From Isoalcanivorax indicus (GTDB lineage: Bacteria > Pseudomonadota > Gammaproteobacteria > Pseudomonadales > Alcanivoracaceae): a DNA stretch of 64,000 nt. This document shows positions 38,168 to 47,388 of this stretch, piece after piece. Position 1 is the stretch's first letter. Every line of letters starts with the position of its first letter. The stretch is taken from positions 2,542,001-2,606,000 of the forward strand of contig NZ_QGMP01000001.1 in assembly GCF_003259185.1 (NCBI RefSeq). Reading direction: 5' to 3'. Both the position numbers and the translations under genes were made by a program. A model generated the notes under the pieces. It was not told the origin of the DNA. It did no database searches and saw nothing but the letters and a program-made list of their open reading frames with translations.

Positions 38168-40204
38168 ATGATACGGCTTGCTCATATCACCCTGTGGCTG
38201 CTGGTCGCCTCACTGGCGCATGCCGACAGCCGCACACGCTGGCTCAACGAAGCCGAAACCGGCCAGCTACTGTTCCATGACGCCGAAAACGGGCGCTATC
38301 AGAGCGCGCTGCTGCAACAGAGTGATGTGCTCGTCCAGGTCAGCGGGCCGGTAGCCCACGTCACCCTGACACAGCATTTTCATAATCAGGGCCGGGAATT
38401 CGGTGAAGCACTCTATGTCTTTCCGCTGCCTGAGAGTGCGGCCATTCATCACATGGAAATTCAGGTGGGCGAGCGCCGTATCACAGGCGAAATAAAGGAA
38501 CGTGCCGAGGCGCGCGCCCGCTACCAGCAAGCACGCGCCGAGGGCCGCCATGCCGGCCTCACCGAACAGCTACGCCCCAACCTGTTCACCACCAGCGTTG
38601 CCAACATTGCCGGCGGCGAAACCGTCAGCGTGACACTCCGCTACTCGCAGGTCCTGACACGAGATGGCGCCAGCTTCAGCCTGCGTCTGCCGCTGACCGT
38701 GACGCCCCGCTACCAGCCATTGATGCGCACACACCCGCTGGATGACGTGACCGGACACAATGATCACCATGGCCATCCGGTGACACTGCCTCTGGATATA
38801 CACGAGATGGCAGACGCCACGGCACGGATGTCCGCCCGCGCCCAACAGGCCACCATCGCCGTTCATGTGGATGCCGGATTGCCCATCAGCAATCTGCACA
38901 GCTCAAGTCATGACGTTCGCCAGACCTTCGACGGCAACGGCTACCTGGTGGCCCTTGAACAGGAACAGACCCCCATGGATCGTGACTTCCTGCTCTCCTG
39001 GACACTGGAAGCGGGCGCCCGGAGCGAAGCCGCCCTGTTCACGGAAACCGTGAACGACGCCCATTACGGTCTGCTGATGCTGATGCCGCCCGCCCCTGCA
39101 ACTCTGGAGCGCTTGCCACGCGAACAATTGCTGATCGTCGATACGTCCGGCTCCATGCACGGCCAGCGCATGCAACAGGCGCGGGAAAGCCTGGAGTACG
39201 CGCTCGCGCGCCTGACCCCGGGTGACCGGTTCAACGTACTCGAGTTCAACCATGTTCACCGCAGTCTCTTTCCTGAGCCGATGCCGGTCACTGCCGAGAA
39301 CCTTGCCCTGGCCCGAGGCTTCATCAACGGCCTGCGTGCTGGCGGCGGCACGGAAATGCTGCCGGTACTGCGCACCGCCCTGAACATGCCGACCTCTGCC
39401 GAACACCTGCGGCAAATTCTGTTCATCACCGACGGTGCCGTCTCGAATGAACATGCCGTGCTGGCGCTGGTGCGCCAGCGCATCGGTGAGGCACGTTTCT
39501 TCAGTGTCGGTATTGGCGCCGCGCCGAACAGTTTCCTGATGCGCGAGCTGGCCTCTGCCGGGCGCGGCACCTATACCTATATCCACAACACCTCGGAAGT
39601 GCGTGCCCGGATGAACCGTCTGCTGGACAAGGTCGCACACCCGGTCATTCGCGATATCACGCTGACACTCCCGGAAGGCATCGAGTGGTCGCTGGCCGCC
39701 GACGAGATACCCGACCTGTATCTGGGCGAACCGGTCATGCTCAGCTTGCGCATGGACAAACTGCCGTCGTCTCTGACTGTTCGCGGCCAAACGCCTGAAC
39801 CCTGGGCACGCGTGGTGACACGCACCCCGATACCCCATGCCGGCATCGGCAGTCTCTGGGCACGGGAACGGCTGCGCACACTGATGGCGCAGCAAGGCCC
39901 TGGCCAGATCGACAGCCGCCTGCGTGACGACATTGTGGATGTCGCTCTGACACACCGTCTGGTCAGTCGGTACACCAGCTTTGTTGCCGTCGATGACACC
40001 CCGGTGCGCGATCCCGATACGCCGCTGGAGAGCGGCCATATTTCGGCCCGCCTGCCCGTGGACATGGCCACCGCCGATCACACCCATGTTCCGTATCCGG
40101 CAACGTCACTAGGGTTGAAATCGCGACGGAACCTGGCCCTGGCCCTGCTGCTGCTCGGTGTGCTACTGCACCTGACCACCCGGAAACAGGCTCATGCGCG
40201 CTAA
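38168..40204 (+). CDS. VIT/VWA protein, marine proteobacterial sortase target family
   Basis: 678 aa. Signal peptide (1-19), VIT domain (about 35-165), VWA domain with the metal-ion site DTSGSMHG (325-332), then beta-rich region and a C-terminal sorting signal: YPATS (643-647), basic residues, a hydrophobic helix and a basic tail. Architecture matches the inter-alpha-trypsin-inhibitor-like proteins that are the sole dedicated targets of class GN sortases in Gram-negative marine bacteria. The next gene, overlapping by 11 bp, is that sortase. Function of the family is unknown; surface or envelope display inferred. Confidence 0.9.
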   Translation: MIRLAHITLWLLVASLAHADSRTRWLNEAETGQLLFHDAENGRYQSALLQQSDVLVQVSGPVAHVTLTQHFHNQGREFGEALYVFPLPESAAIHHMEIQVGERRITGEIKERAEARARYQQARAEGRHAGLTEQLRPNLFTTSVANIAGGETVSVTLRYSQVLTRDGASFSLRLPLTVTPRYQPLMRTHPLDDVTGHNDHHGHPVTLPLDIHEMADATARMSARAQQATIAVHVDAGLPISNLHSSSHDVRQTFDGNGYLVALEQEQTPMDRDFLLSWTLEAGARSEAALFTETVNDAHYGLLMLMPPAPATLERLPREQLLIVDTSGSMHGQRMQQARESLEYALARLTPGDRFNVLEFNHVHRSLFPEPMPVTAENLALARGFINGLRAGGGTEMLPVLRTALNMPTSAEHLRQILFITDGAVSNEHAVLALVRQRIGEARFFSVGIGAAPNSFLMRELASAGRGTYTYIHNTSEVRARMNRLLDKVAHPVIRDITLTLPEGIEWSLAADEIPDLYLGEPVMLSLRMDKLPSSLTVRGQTPEPWARVVTRTPIPHAGIGSLWARERLRTLMAQQGPGQIDSRLRDDIVDVALTHRLVSRYTSFVAVDDTPVRDPDTPLESGHISARLPVDMATADHTHVPYPATSLGLKSRRNLALALLLLGVLLHLTTRKQAHAR

Positions 40205-40754
40205 CCGGCTGCTGGCTATCGGCCTGCTGATCTGCGCTGCGCTGCTGCTGGGCCAGAACGGCTGGCTGCATGCCAAGGCCTGGCTGGCCGGGCAACTGAT
40301 CGAGGCCGCCTGGGCCAGAACACTGCAAGGCGATGACGCCGTGCGCCCCTGGCCGTGGGCAGACACCTGGCCAGTCGCCCGCCTGACGCTGCCCGGCGGC
40401 CGCCACCACATCGTGCTGCACGATGCCTCGGGCCAGAGCCTGGCTTTCGGCCCCGGGCTGCTCCCCGGCAGCACCCCGGCGGGCACACCCGGCACGCTGG
40501 CCATCGCCGGCCATCAGGACACCGTCTTCCGGGCACTGGAAAACATATCCATGGATGATCTGCTGCATATTCAGCGCCGCAGCGGCGACATGCTGGCCTA
40601 CCGGGTGACCCGTATCGACATCGTGGACAGCCGCACACAGATGGCCGTGCTCTCCCCGGCGAGCGACACCCTGATGCTGGTCACCTGCTATCCTTTCGGG
40701 GCACCGGCGGGCACACCGTGGCGTTACGTGATTCATGCCCAACGGGATATTTGA
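40194..40754 (+). CDS. Class GN sortase
   Basis: 186 aa. One N-terminal membrane anchor (about 5-22) and the sortase triad in AGHQDTVFR (H107), LVTCYPFG (C165) and WRYVIHA (R177). It should cleave the C-terminal signal of the VIT/VWA protein encoded just upstream and transfer it to an envelope acceptor. Gram-negative GN sortases typically have this single paired substrate. The start overlaps the substrate's stop by 11 bp, and creB follows closely. Confidence 0.92.
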   Translation: MRANRLLAIGLLICAALLLGQNGWLHAKAWLAGQLIEAAWARTLQGDDAVRPWPWADTWPVARLTLPGGRHHIVLHDASGQSLAFGPGLLPGSTPAGTPGTLAIAGHQDTVFRALENISMDDLLHIQRRSGDMLAYRVTRIDIVDSRTQMAVLSPASDTLMLVTCYPFGAPAGTPWRYVIHAQRDI

Positions 40755-40826
40755 AGTATGCTGTCAAACCTGAATCCCTTCAGCACAGGCGCTCCCCCTA
40801 CCCACCCAGGCAAGGACGCAACAGGC

Positions 40827-41525
40827 ATGCCCGAAACAATACTGCTGGTTGAAGACGAAACTGCCATCGCCGATACCCTGGTCTACGCCCTGGAAAGCGA
40901 GGGCTTCACCGTAGTGTGGCGACGACTGGCAGGCGAAGGCCTGAACTATCTGGCCTCTGCTCACGCCGATCTGGTCATTCTGGATGTGGGCCTGCCCGAC
41001 GAGAACGGCTTTGATGTCTGCCGCCGCCTGCGCCAGCAATGGTCCATGCCGGTGATTTTCCTCACTGCGCGCAAGGAGGAAGTGGATCGTATCGTCGGCC
41101 TGGAGATCGGTGCCGATGACTATGTCACCAAGCCATTCAGCCCCCGCGAGGTGGCCGCGCGCGTACGTGCGGTGCTGCGCCGCACGTTGCACCAGGCTGT
41201 CTCACCTGCAGAAAGCGGTAAGCCGCACACGGCGTTCGCTCTGGACGACGATGGCAAACGCATCGCTTTTCGAGGTCGATGGCTGGACCTGACGCGCTAC
41301 GAATACCAGGTACTGCGCGTACTGGCCGAGCGCCCCGGCCGCGTATTCAGCCGCGCCCAGTTGATGGACCAGGCCTGGGAAGACCCGGCACAGAGTTTTG
41401 ATCGCGCCGTCGACACCCATATCAAGACGCTGCGCGCCAAGTTGCGGCAGATCGACCCGGACTGCAACCCCATCCGGACCCATAGAGGCCTGGGTTACAG
41501 CGTCGCCAGCGAGCCCTCCGCATGA
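40827..41525 (+). CDS. creB: Response regulator CreB
   Basis: 232 aa, OmpR family. Receiver with phospho-acceptor D53 (ILDVGLPDENGF) and K102; winged-helix output with ARPGRVFSR-like helix region and DTHIKTLRAKLR. It shares long runs with E. coli CreB (EETIADTLVY-type start, GLEIGADDYV, KPFSPREV, THRGLGYS). I use ATG at 40827 (MPETILLVEDE); an earlier ATG at 40758 adds 23 residues without family support. creC overlaps its stop by 4 bp. Confidence 0.88.
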   Translation: MPETILLVEDETAIADTLVYALESEGFTVVWRRLAGEGLNYLASAHADLVILDVGLPDENGFDVCRRLRQQWSMPVIFLTARKEEVDRIVGLEIGADDYVTKPFSPREVAARVRAVLRRTLHQAVSPAESGKPHTAFALDDDGKRIAFRGRWLDLTRYEYQVLRVLAERPGRVFSRAQLMDQAWEDPAQSFDRAVDTHIKTLRAKLRQIDPDCNPIRTHRGLGYSVASEPSA

Positions 41526-42970
41526 CACTGAGCCTGCGCATATTCATCGGATATTTTCTGCTGGTCGGGCTGGGCATGATGGTCTTCCTGTACAGCACCT
41601 ACGATCAGCTTCACCCTGTGTTGCGCCAGGCCAGCGAGGAAACCCTGGTCGACACCGCCAACCTGCTGGCCGAGTTCGCACCAGCGGCCCTGGCCGAAGA
41701 CGACCCGGCCAGCAGCGCCTTCGCCTCCACCATCGAACGCTATACACAGCGGCCCCTCAATGCGCGCATCTGGTTGCGGGAGAAAACCACCCCCGGTATC
41801 GATGTCTACCTGACCGATGCGCAAGGCCGGGTGGTATTTCATACGCGCCCGGAAGAAACCGGGGCCGACTACGGACGCTGGCGCGACGTCAGCCTGACGC
41901 TGGCAGGTGAGTACGGCGCGCGCACCACCCGCCTCGACCCCGACGACGAACTCACCAGCGTCATGTACGTTGCCGCCCCGGTCCGGCGTGACGGCGAGAT
42001 CATCGGCGTACTCACCGTGGCCCAGCCGAATCTGAACATCCAGCCCTTCCTTGACTATGCACGACGGCAGATCCTGCAGCTGGGCAGCGGCATCCTGTTG
42101 GTGTCGCTTTTGCTTGGCGGGGTCATCTCGGTGTGGCTGACCCGCTCGATACGCCAGCTGGTGCAATACGTGGAGCGCGCTGGCCGCGGCGACAAGGTAC
42201 AACCCCCCATTCTGCGCGAAACGTCCCTGGCGCGGCTGGCCGCCTCCACCGAGCGCATGCGGCGAGAGATCGAGGGTAAAGCCTACGTAGAGCGCTATGT
42301 CGAGAATCTGGCGCATGAAATGAAATCACCGCTGTCAGCCATTCGCGGCGCTGTGGAGATTCTCCAGGAACCCGATACCGGCGCAAGAAACCGGGAGCGC
42401 TTCCTGGATAACATTGATCTGGAGTCACGGCGCATGCAGCGCCTGATCGATCGCCTGCTGTCACTGGCAGCACTGGAGAACCGGCATACCCTGAATGCGG
42501 TGGAAACCGTGGATATGGCCACATTGGTCCGCGATGAGATCACACGACGGGCGCCCCATACCGAAGCCCGACAGATTCAGGTACTGGTCTCCACCAGCGG
42601 CTCCCCCCGGCTTGAGGGCGAGCGCTTCCTGCTCGCCCAAGCCGTCAGCAACCTGCTCGACAACGCCCTGGACTTCTGCCCGCCCGGGGGCACCGTCATG
42701 CTTCACCTGGCCCGGCGTGGGGATGAGCTGGTCCTGAGCCTGCACAATGACGGCGACCCGATCCCCGACTATGCCCGCCCCCGGGTATTCGAGCGCTTCT
42801 ACTCCCTGAGCCGCCCGGACAGCGACCGCCGCAGTACGGGCCTGGGTCTGAGCTTCGTCCGCGAGATCGCCGAGCTGCATCAGGGCCGGATAGCGCTGGA
42901 CAATGCCGTCGGCGGCGGGGTGATTGCTGTCCTGACGCTACCGGCACTAGCGGAAGGTCGGGTGCAGTAA
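41522..42970 (+). CDS. creC: Sensor histidine kinase CreC
   Basis: 482 aa. Two membrane helices (about 7-25 and 183-206) flank a periplasmic sensor region with VYLTDAQGRVVFHT and DELTSVMYVAAPV, as in E. coli CreC; HAMP-like linker, HisKA with phospho-acceptor H265 (LAHEMKSPLSAIRG) and a HATPase with NLLDNALDF and TGLGLSFV. With CreB it forms the carbon-source/envelope-responsive Cre system. The usual target gene creD is not in the window. Confidence 0.88.
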   Translation: MTLSLRIFIGYFLLVGLGMMVFLYSTYDQLHPVLRQASEETLVDTANLLAEFAPAALAEDDPASSAFASTIERYTQRPLNARIWLREKTTPGIDVYLTDAQGRVVFHTRPEETGADYGRWRDVSLTLAGEYGARTTRLDPDDELTSVMYVAAPVRRDGEIIGVLTVAQPNLNIQPFLDYARRQILQLGSGILLVSLLLGGVISVWLTRSIRQLVQYVERAGRGDKVQPPILRETSLARLAASTERMRREIEGKAYVERYVENLAHEMKSPLSAIRGAVEILQEPDTGARNRERFLDNIDLESRRMQRLIDRLLSLAALENRHTLNAVETVDMATLVRDEITRRAPHTEARQIQVLVSTSGSPRLEGERFLLAQAVSNLLDNALDFCPPGGTVMLHLARRGDELVLSLHNDGDPIPDYARPRVFERFYSLSRPDSDRRSTGLGLSFVREIAELHQGRIALDNAVGGGVIAVLTLPALAEGRVQ

Positions 42971-42971
42971 C

Positions 42972-42998
42972 GGCGCGGGGTTGCTATAATCCCGCGCC
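42972..42998 (+). promoter_or_regulatory. ppa promoter with extended -10 inside a hairpin
   Basis: TGCTATAAT (42982-42990) is an extended -10 element about 38 bp upstream of the ppa ATG. It sits in the loop of an 8-bp inverted repeat (GGCGCGGG at 42972-42979, CCCGCGCC at 42991-42998). No good -35 hexamer is seen at 17 bp. The G+C-rich discriminator after the -10 would favour growth-rate or stringent control. Confidence 0.6.
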
Positions 42999-43027
42999 AT
43001 CCGCAACTGCATCGGACTCGACCCATC

Positions 43028-43561
43028 ATGGATTTTGCAAAAGTGCCTGCTGGCAAGGACATTCCCAACGATATCAACGTCGTCATCGAAATTCCGGCCA
43101 ATGCCTCCCCGATCAAGTACGAGATCGACAAGGACAGCAACGCCATCGTGGTAGATCGCTTCATGGCAACGCCGATGTTCTACCCGGCCAACTACGGCTA
43201 TATCCCCAACACCCTGTCCGAGGACGGTGACCCGCTGGACGTACTGGTGGTGACCCCCTACCCGGTGGTGCCCGGTGCCGTGATCCGCTGCCGCCCGGTG
43301 GGTGTGCTCAACATGAGCGACGAATCCGGCCAGGACGCCAAGCTGATTGCTGTGCCCCACGACAAGCTGACCAGCCTCTACAAGGACGTGCAGGAATACA
43401 CCGACCTGCCGACCCTGCTGATCCAGCAGATCGAGCACTTCTTCGAGAACTACAAGGATCTGGAAGCAGGCAAATGGGTGAAGGTAGACGGCTGGGACAA
43501 TGCCGAGGCCGCCCGCAAGGAAGTCATCAAATCCGTCGACGCCTACAAGAACGACCAGTAA
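43028..43561 (+). CDS. ppa: Inorganic pyrophosphatase
   Basis: 177 aa, class I soluble pyrophosphatase. Signature [12 protein letters not shown] (family D-[SGDN]-D-[PE]-[LIVMF]-D), the metal-binding aspartates in the same region, and FFENYKDLE with VDGWDN near the C-terminus. It hydrolyses PPi in the cytoplasm and drives biosynthetic reactions. The preceding 57 bp contain its own promoter. Confidence 0.97.
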   Translation: MDFAKVPAGKDIPNDINVVIEIPANASPIKYEIDKDSNAIVVDRFMATPMFYPANYGYIPNTLSEDGDPLDVLVVTPYPVVPGAVIRCRPVGVLNMSDESGQDAKLIAVPHDKLTSLYKDVQEYTDLPTLLIQQIEHFFENYKDLEAGKWVKVDGWDNAEAARKEVIKSVDAYKNDQ

Positions 43562-43571
43562 GGCCGACCCG

Positions 43572-43595
43572 CCGGCCCGGCGCTGCCCGGGCCGG
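43572..43595. terminator. Hairpin between convergent ppa and DUF2333 gene
   Basis: A 9-bp G+C inverted repeat (CCGGCCCGG/CCGGGCCGG) with a 6-nt loop, immediately after the ppa stop and before the stop of the opposing gene. No T run follows on either side, so it may be a bidirectional transcription-end signal of the weaker type. Confidence 0.45.
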
Positions 43596-43617
43596 TGCTG
43601 CCACCCGCGCCACCGCG

Positions 43618-44613
43618 CTATTCCTGCTGTACCTGCACATCAACCTGATACAGGCTCGCCCTGAGCTCCTGCAATGACAGGTTGGCCCCGGCAATATGGT
43701 TGGCCATCACCAGGGAATGATTGGCAAACAGGCCGAAACCCCGCCCGTTGAGGATCACCGGGCTGCGTACCGGCGCCTGGGTGTACTCCAGCTGATGAAT
43801 GACCCGCCGCAGGTGGACGCGCCCCGAGGGGGTCAACTGCCGACCGAAATCCTGCTCGGCACCGCGCATCAGATGCAGCAGGGCCCAGGTGCTGCCACGG
43901 GCCTGATAGAAGACGTCATCCACCTGAAAGCGCGGTGTGCGGGACAGCGGCACCGATTCATCGTCCAGCAGACCGGCGTCGGGCAGCGGCCGCCCCACAC
44001 TGCCCGAAAGCTCTCTGCTCAGGGCTTTCAGGCGGTCGTGCACCTCGGCCAGCCAGAAATCGAGCGCCGCCGGATCCAGGTGAAAGCTGGCTGGCACCTC
44101 GGCCTCCTGGCCCTCACGCCGCCGCACCAGATAGCGCTCCAGCGCACGAATGCCGCGCCGGTATTCCCGCTCGGCCGACGGGAACGCCCAGCTCTTGTGG
44201 TCAAACGCCAGTTGCGGGGCGGCGACCCTCAGATCCGGGTCCTCAACCAGCGTTACGCCGCGCGGACGGCCCAGCTCCTTCTGCAGTGCCCGGCTCAGGT
44301 CACGGGCCTGGGTCAGTGCCCCGTATTCCCAGTTGGGCATGTTATCCAGCCACAGGCGGTGCGGCAGAATATCGTTGCTCAGGTAGCCACCCGGCTTCTC
44401 CAGCAGCGTCGTCATCACGTTGATCAATGCCTGGGTCGTGGCCTCCCCGGGCACCGGCTGCGCCGCCACAATCAGGTCCGGCTGGGCCGGTTCACGGCTC
44501 CAGTGCCAGCCCATGAGAATATTCAGCGACAAGAGCCCGCCCAGCACAGCGGGGATCAGCACGCGACCCCGGTCACGGGCCTGGTACAGCAGGGGTTGCA
44601 GGCGGTCAGGCAT
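43618..44613 (-). CDS. DUF2333 family membrane-anchored protein
   Basis: 331 aa. One N-terminal membrane helix (about residues 18-34, VLIPAVLGGLLSLNILMGW) and a soluble domain that matches DUF2333: GGYLSNDILPHRLWLDNMPN, NWEYGALTQARDLSRAL and the late HSLVMANHIAGANLSL. Start ATG at 44613 with AAGGA upstream. The family is common in gammaproteobacteria without an established function. Confidence 0.82.
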   Translation of the reverse strand: MPDRLQPLLYQARDRGRVLIPAVLGGLLSLNILMGWHWSREPAQPDLIVAAQPVPGEATTQALINVMTTLLEKPGGYLSNDILPHRLWLDNMPNWEYGALTQARDLSRALQKELGRPRGVTLVEDPDLRVAAPQLAFDHKSWAFPSAEREYRRGIRALERYLVRRREGQEAEVPASFHLDPAALDFWLAEVHDRLKALSRELSGSVGRPLPDAGLLDDESVPLSRTPRFQVDDVFYQARGSTWALLHLMRGAEQDFGRQLTPSGRVHLRRVIHQLEYTQAPVRSPVILNGRGFGLFANHSLVMANHIAGANLSLQELRASLYQVDVQVQQE

Positions 44614-44802
44614 CTCGAATCCTTGTAAGCCACCGGGGGCGTGCCCCCCGACTATCATGCCCCCCGACTATAGAGGAACACCGTGACCAGACAAAACCGG
44701 TGCGGCAGATCACCGCAGAGCGCGCCCCTGCCGACTCTGGTATCCTGAGCGCGCCGTGCGAGGCGCTGAACTTTCTCGCCGAGGGGAATTCCAAAGACCG
44801 CC

Positions 44803-46722
44803 ATGACCCGACTTCATACCATGCTCGTCACAGTGCTGCTGGTCGCCCTGAGCCTGCCCGCGCAGGCCCTGCTGGGCCGTTCAGACAGCGGCAGCAGCCT
44901 GCTTGGCGGCAGCAGTCAGCAGGACCTGCCACGCCCGGAAGAGGCCATCAGTATCCAGGCCGAACCGGACCTGCCCGAGCAGGCCATCACCCTGACCTTC
45001 CGCATGATCCCCGAGGTGTTCCTCTACGAGCATGGCTTCGGCTTTCGCCTGCGCGATACACACGGCAACCTGATCAGCGATTTCAGCGACTTTCGCGTGC
45101 CCGAGGGCGAGCACAAGGACGACGAGCTGTTCGGCCCGGTGCAGGTGTACTACGACACCCTGACCCTGTCGCTGCCGCTGGATTCCGTGCCGCTGACGCC
45201 CACCGTGCTGGAGGTCGATTATCAGGGCTGCATTGAGGATGTGCTCTGTTACCCGCCCTTGACGCGCGACGTGCCGCTGACGTTCGTCAGTGCCGAGGAA
45301 CTGTCCTTTGCCGCGCCGGCGGACCGCCCCGGAGACAGCCAGGAGCGCGGCGGCTTCTTCAGCACCCTGGGCTCGGAAGACGCCAATGCCTTTTCCCGCT
45401 GGATGGGCGAGCAGAATCTGGCCATGGTGGTCACGCTGTTCTTCGCTGGCGGGCTGCTGCTGGCGTTCACCCCCTGCGTATTTCCCATGGTGCCTATCCT
45501 GTCAGGCATCATTGCTGGCCAGAGCCACCCCACTGCCCGGCGCGGCTTCATGCTCAGCAGCGCCTATGTGCTCGGCATGGCGGTGCCCTACACGGTGGCA
45601 GGCTTGCTGGTGGCGGTGTTCGGCGCGCGGCTGAACCTGCAATACCTGCTCCAGCAACCGGCGGCCATCATCACCTCGGCCAGCATCTTTGTCATTCTGG
45701 CGCTCGGCATGTTCGGCCTGTTTACCCTGCAATTGCCGGAGAAACTCCGCAGCCGCCTGGCCAACGCCGGTAGCCACCGCCGGGAAGGCTCACTCAGCGG
45801 TGCCGCGCTGCTGGGCCTGATCTCAGGGCTGGTGGTATCGCCCTGCGTCACACCGATCCTTGCAGGCGCCCTGCTCTACGTGGCGGGCAGTGGCGATGCC
45901 GCCACCGGTGGTCTGTCGCTGTTTGCCCTGGCGCTGGGCATGGGGGTGCCGCTGATCGTTTTCGGCACCGGTGGCAGCCACCTGCTGCCCCGTGCAGGCA
46001 CCTGGATGGAAGGCATCAAGCACTTCTTCGGCGTGGTGATGCTCGGCGTCGCCATCTGGCTGCTCGATCGCATCATTGCCGACAGCGTGACCCTGGCGCT
46101 CTACGGGCTGCTGCTGGCCGTCTACGGCATCCAGCTCGGCGCCTTGCAGCCGACGCTGGACACCAGCCGCCTGAAGCGCGGCGTGGCGATGGTGCTGGCA
46201 TTGTACGGGGCCATCATGGTGATCGGCGCTGCCGCCGGAGGCACCGACCCCTGGCAACCGTTGGTAACGCAGGAACGGCAGGCCGGCACGGGGAGCCCAC
46301 GTGGCGCCGACACCGGGGCCGTACAGCGGCCTGCTGAAGGGGTTTACGATTTCATCGACGTCACCGGGCGTGAGCCGCTGCAAGCACTGCTGGCCGAGGC
46401 GCGCGACAGCGGTCAGCCGGTCCTGGTGGATTTCTTTGCCGAATGGTGTGTCGCCTGCAAGGTGCTGGAAGAGACCACGCTGAGCGACGCCGCGGTACTG
46501 CAAGCCATGCAGGATCGTGACCTGATGCTGGTGCGCGCTGACGTCACGCGCATCACCCGCGATAATCAGGCGATCATGGCGGATTATGGTATTTTCGGCC
46601 TGCCCAGCCTGATCTTCATCGATCCCCGGGGGGAGGAGATCGCAGATAGCCGGGTACTCGGCGAAATGAGCCCGGAGCGCTTCCTGAATCACCTGAAAAC
46701 GCGGGTATTTCCGTCGATATGA
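44803..46722 (+). CDS. dsbD: Thiol:disulfide interchange protein DsbD
   Basis: 639 aa, three-domain DsbD: signal peptide then nDsbD with C143/C149 (GCIEDVLCYPP), an eight-helix beta domain with FTPCVFPMVPI (C225) and SPCVTPIL, and a C-terminal thioredoxin domain with EWCVACK. It moves electrons from cytoplasmic thioredoxin to periplasmic DsbC and cytochrome c maturation thioredoxins, which suits a cell making several c-type cytochromes (NapB, NapC). Divergent from the DUF2333 gene. Confidence 0.95.
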   Translation: MTRLHTMLVTVLLVALSLPAQALLGRSDSGSSLLGGSSQQDLPRPEEAISIQAEPDLPEQAITLTFRMIPEVFLYEHGFGFRLRDTHGNLISDFSDFRVPEGEHKDDELFGPVQVYYDTLTLSLPLDSVPLTPTVLEVDYQGCIEDVLCYPPLTRDVPLTFVSAEELSFAAPADRPGDSQERGGFFSTLGSEDANAFSRWMGEQNLAMVVTLFFAGGLLLAFTPCVFPMVPILSGIIAGQSHPTARRGFMLSSAYVLGMAVPYTVAGLLVAVFGARLNLQYLLQQPAAIITSASIFVILALGMFGLFTLQLPEKLRSRLANAGSHRREGSLSGAALLGLISGLVVSPCVTPILAGALLYVAGSGDAATGGLSLFALALGMGVPLIVFGTGGSHLLPRAGTWMEGIKHFFGVVMLGVAIWLLDRIIADSVTLALYGLLLAVYGIQLGALQPTLDTSRLKRGVAMVLALYGAIMVIGAAAGGTDPWQPLVTQERQAGTGSPRGADTGAVQRPAEGVYDFIDVTGREPLQALLAEARDSGQPVLVDFFAEWCVACKVLEETTLSDAAVLQAMQDRDLMLVRADVTRITRDNQAIMADYGIFGLPSLIFIDPRGEEIADSRVLGEMSPERFLNHLKTRVFPSI

Positions 46723-46834
46723 CAGGGAAAAGACCATGACCGCCCAGTCAGAGATGTAAGTAAAGGTGTAAACCTCTTTCCAGCCCCGTTTTTTCCCCCT
46801 AGTATTGGGCAGCATTGAGCCAGAACTGCAACAG

Positions 46835-46855
46835 CCGCCTGATTGGGCGGTTTTT
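46835..46855 (+). terminator. Intrinsic terminator after dsbD
   Basis: CCGCC and GGCGG (46835-46839, 46846-46850) form a stem with a 6-nt loop, followed directly by TTTTT. It lies 110 bp past the dsbD stop and 63 bp before aroQ, so it should end dsbD transcription; it might also attenuate an aroQ leader. Confidence 0.65.
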
Positions 46856-46917
46856 GCCGTCCAGTTCACAACTTTTCACTGCTTTTCGCTGACAGGTTTG
46901 TTCCACAGGAGATCCAC

Positions 46918-47376
46918 GTGGCTTCCATTCTGGTACTGCATGGCCCCAATCTGAATCTGCTGGGCACACGGGAACCCGAGACCTACGGCCACACGACCCT
47001 TGATGACATCAACCTGCGTCTGCAAGCGCTGGCCCAGGACAACGGCCATCACCTGCAGTGGCTGCAAAGCAACGCCGAGTATGAACTGATCGAGCGCATC
47101 CACAGCGCCCGTGTCGAAGGCATCGACTTCATCATCATCAACCCGGCCGCGTTCACGCACACCAGCGTGGCGCTGCGGGATGCCCTGCTGGGCGTGAACA
47201 TTCCGTTCATCGAAGTGCACCTGTCGAACACCCATCGCCGCGAAGCCTTCCGCCAGCATTCCTATTTTTCCGACATCGCCACGGGCGTGATTCTGGGGCT
47301 GGGCGCAGAGGGTTACCGCCTGGCACTGGAGGCGGCCATGGCCCACCTGAATCCTGATCCGACTGAGAAGAAGTAA
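46918..47376 (+). CDS. aroQ: 3-dehydroquinate dehydratase, type II
   Basis: 152 aa, the type II size. [14 protein letters not shown] near the N-terminus contains the catalytic Tyr/Arg lid region (YGHTTLDDI), and [17 protein letters not shown] and [10 protein letters not shown] are conserved. It removes water from 3-dehydroquinate in the shikimate pathway. Start is GTG at 46918 with AGGAG at 6 nt. It leads aroQ-accB-accC-prmA, a classic gammaproteobacterial order. Confidence 0.96.
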   Translation: MASILVLHGPNLNLLGTREPETYGHTTLDDINLRLQALAQDNGHHLQWLQSNAEYELIERIHSARVEGIDFIIINPAAFTHTSVALRDALLGVNIPFIEVHLSNTHRREAFRQHSYFSDIATGVILGLGAEGYRLALEAAMAHLNPDPTEKK

Positions 47377-47388
47377 AGGACACCATTT

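Noticed and set aside
38903-40087. Open frame of 394 codons opposite the VIT/VWA gene
   Set aside because: Antisense to a gene with clear VWA and sorting-signal features.
40827-42970. Naming the regulator pair as the sortase-specific two-component system
   Set aside because: The sequences follow E. coli CreB and CreC closely through the receiver, output, sensor and HisKA regions, so CreBC is the better call despite the sortase context.
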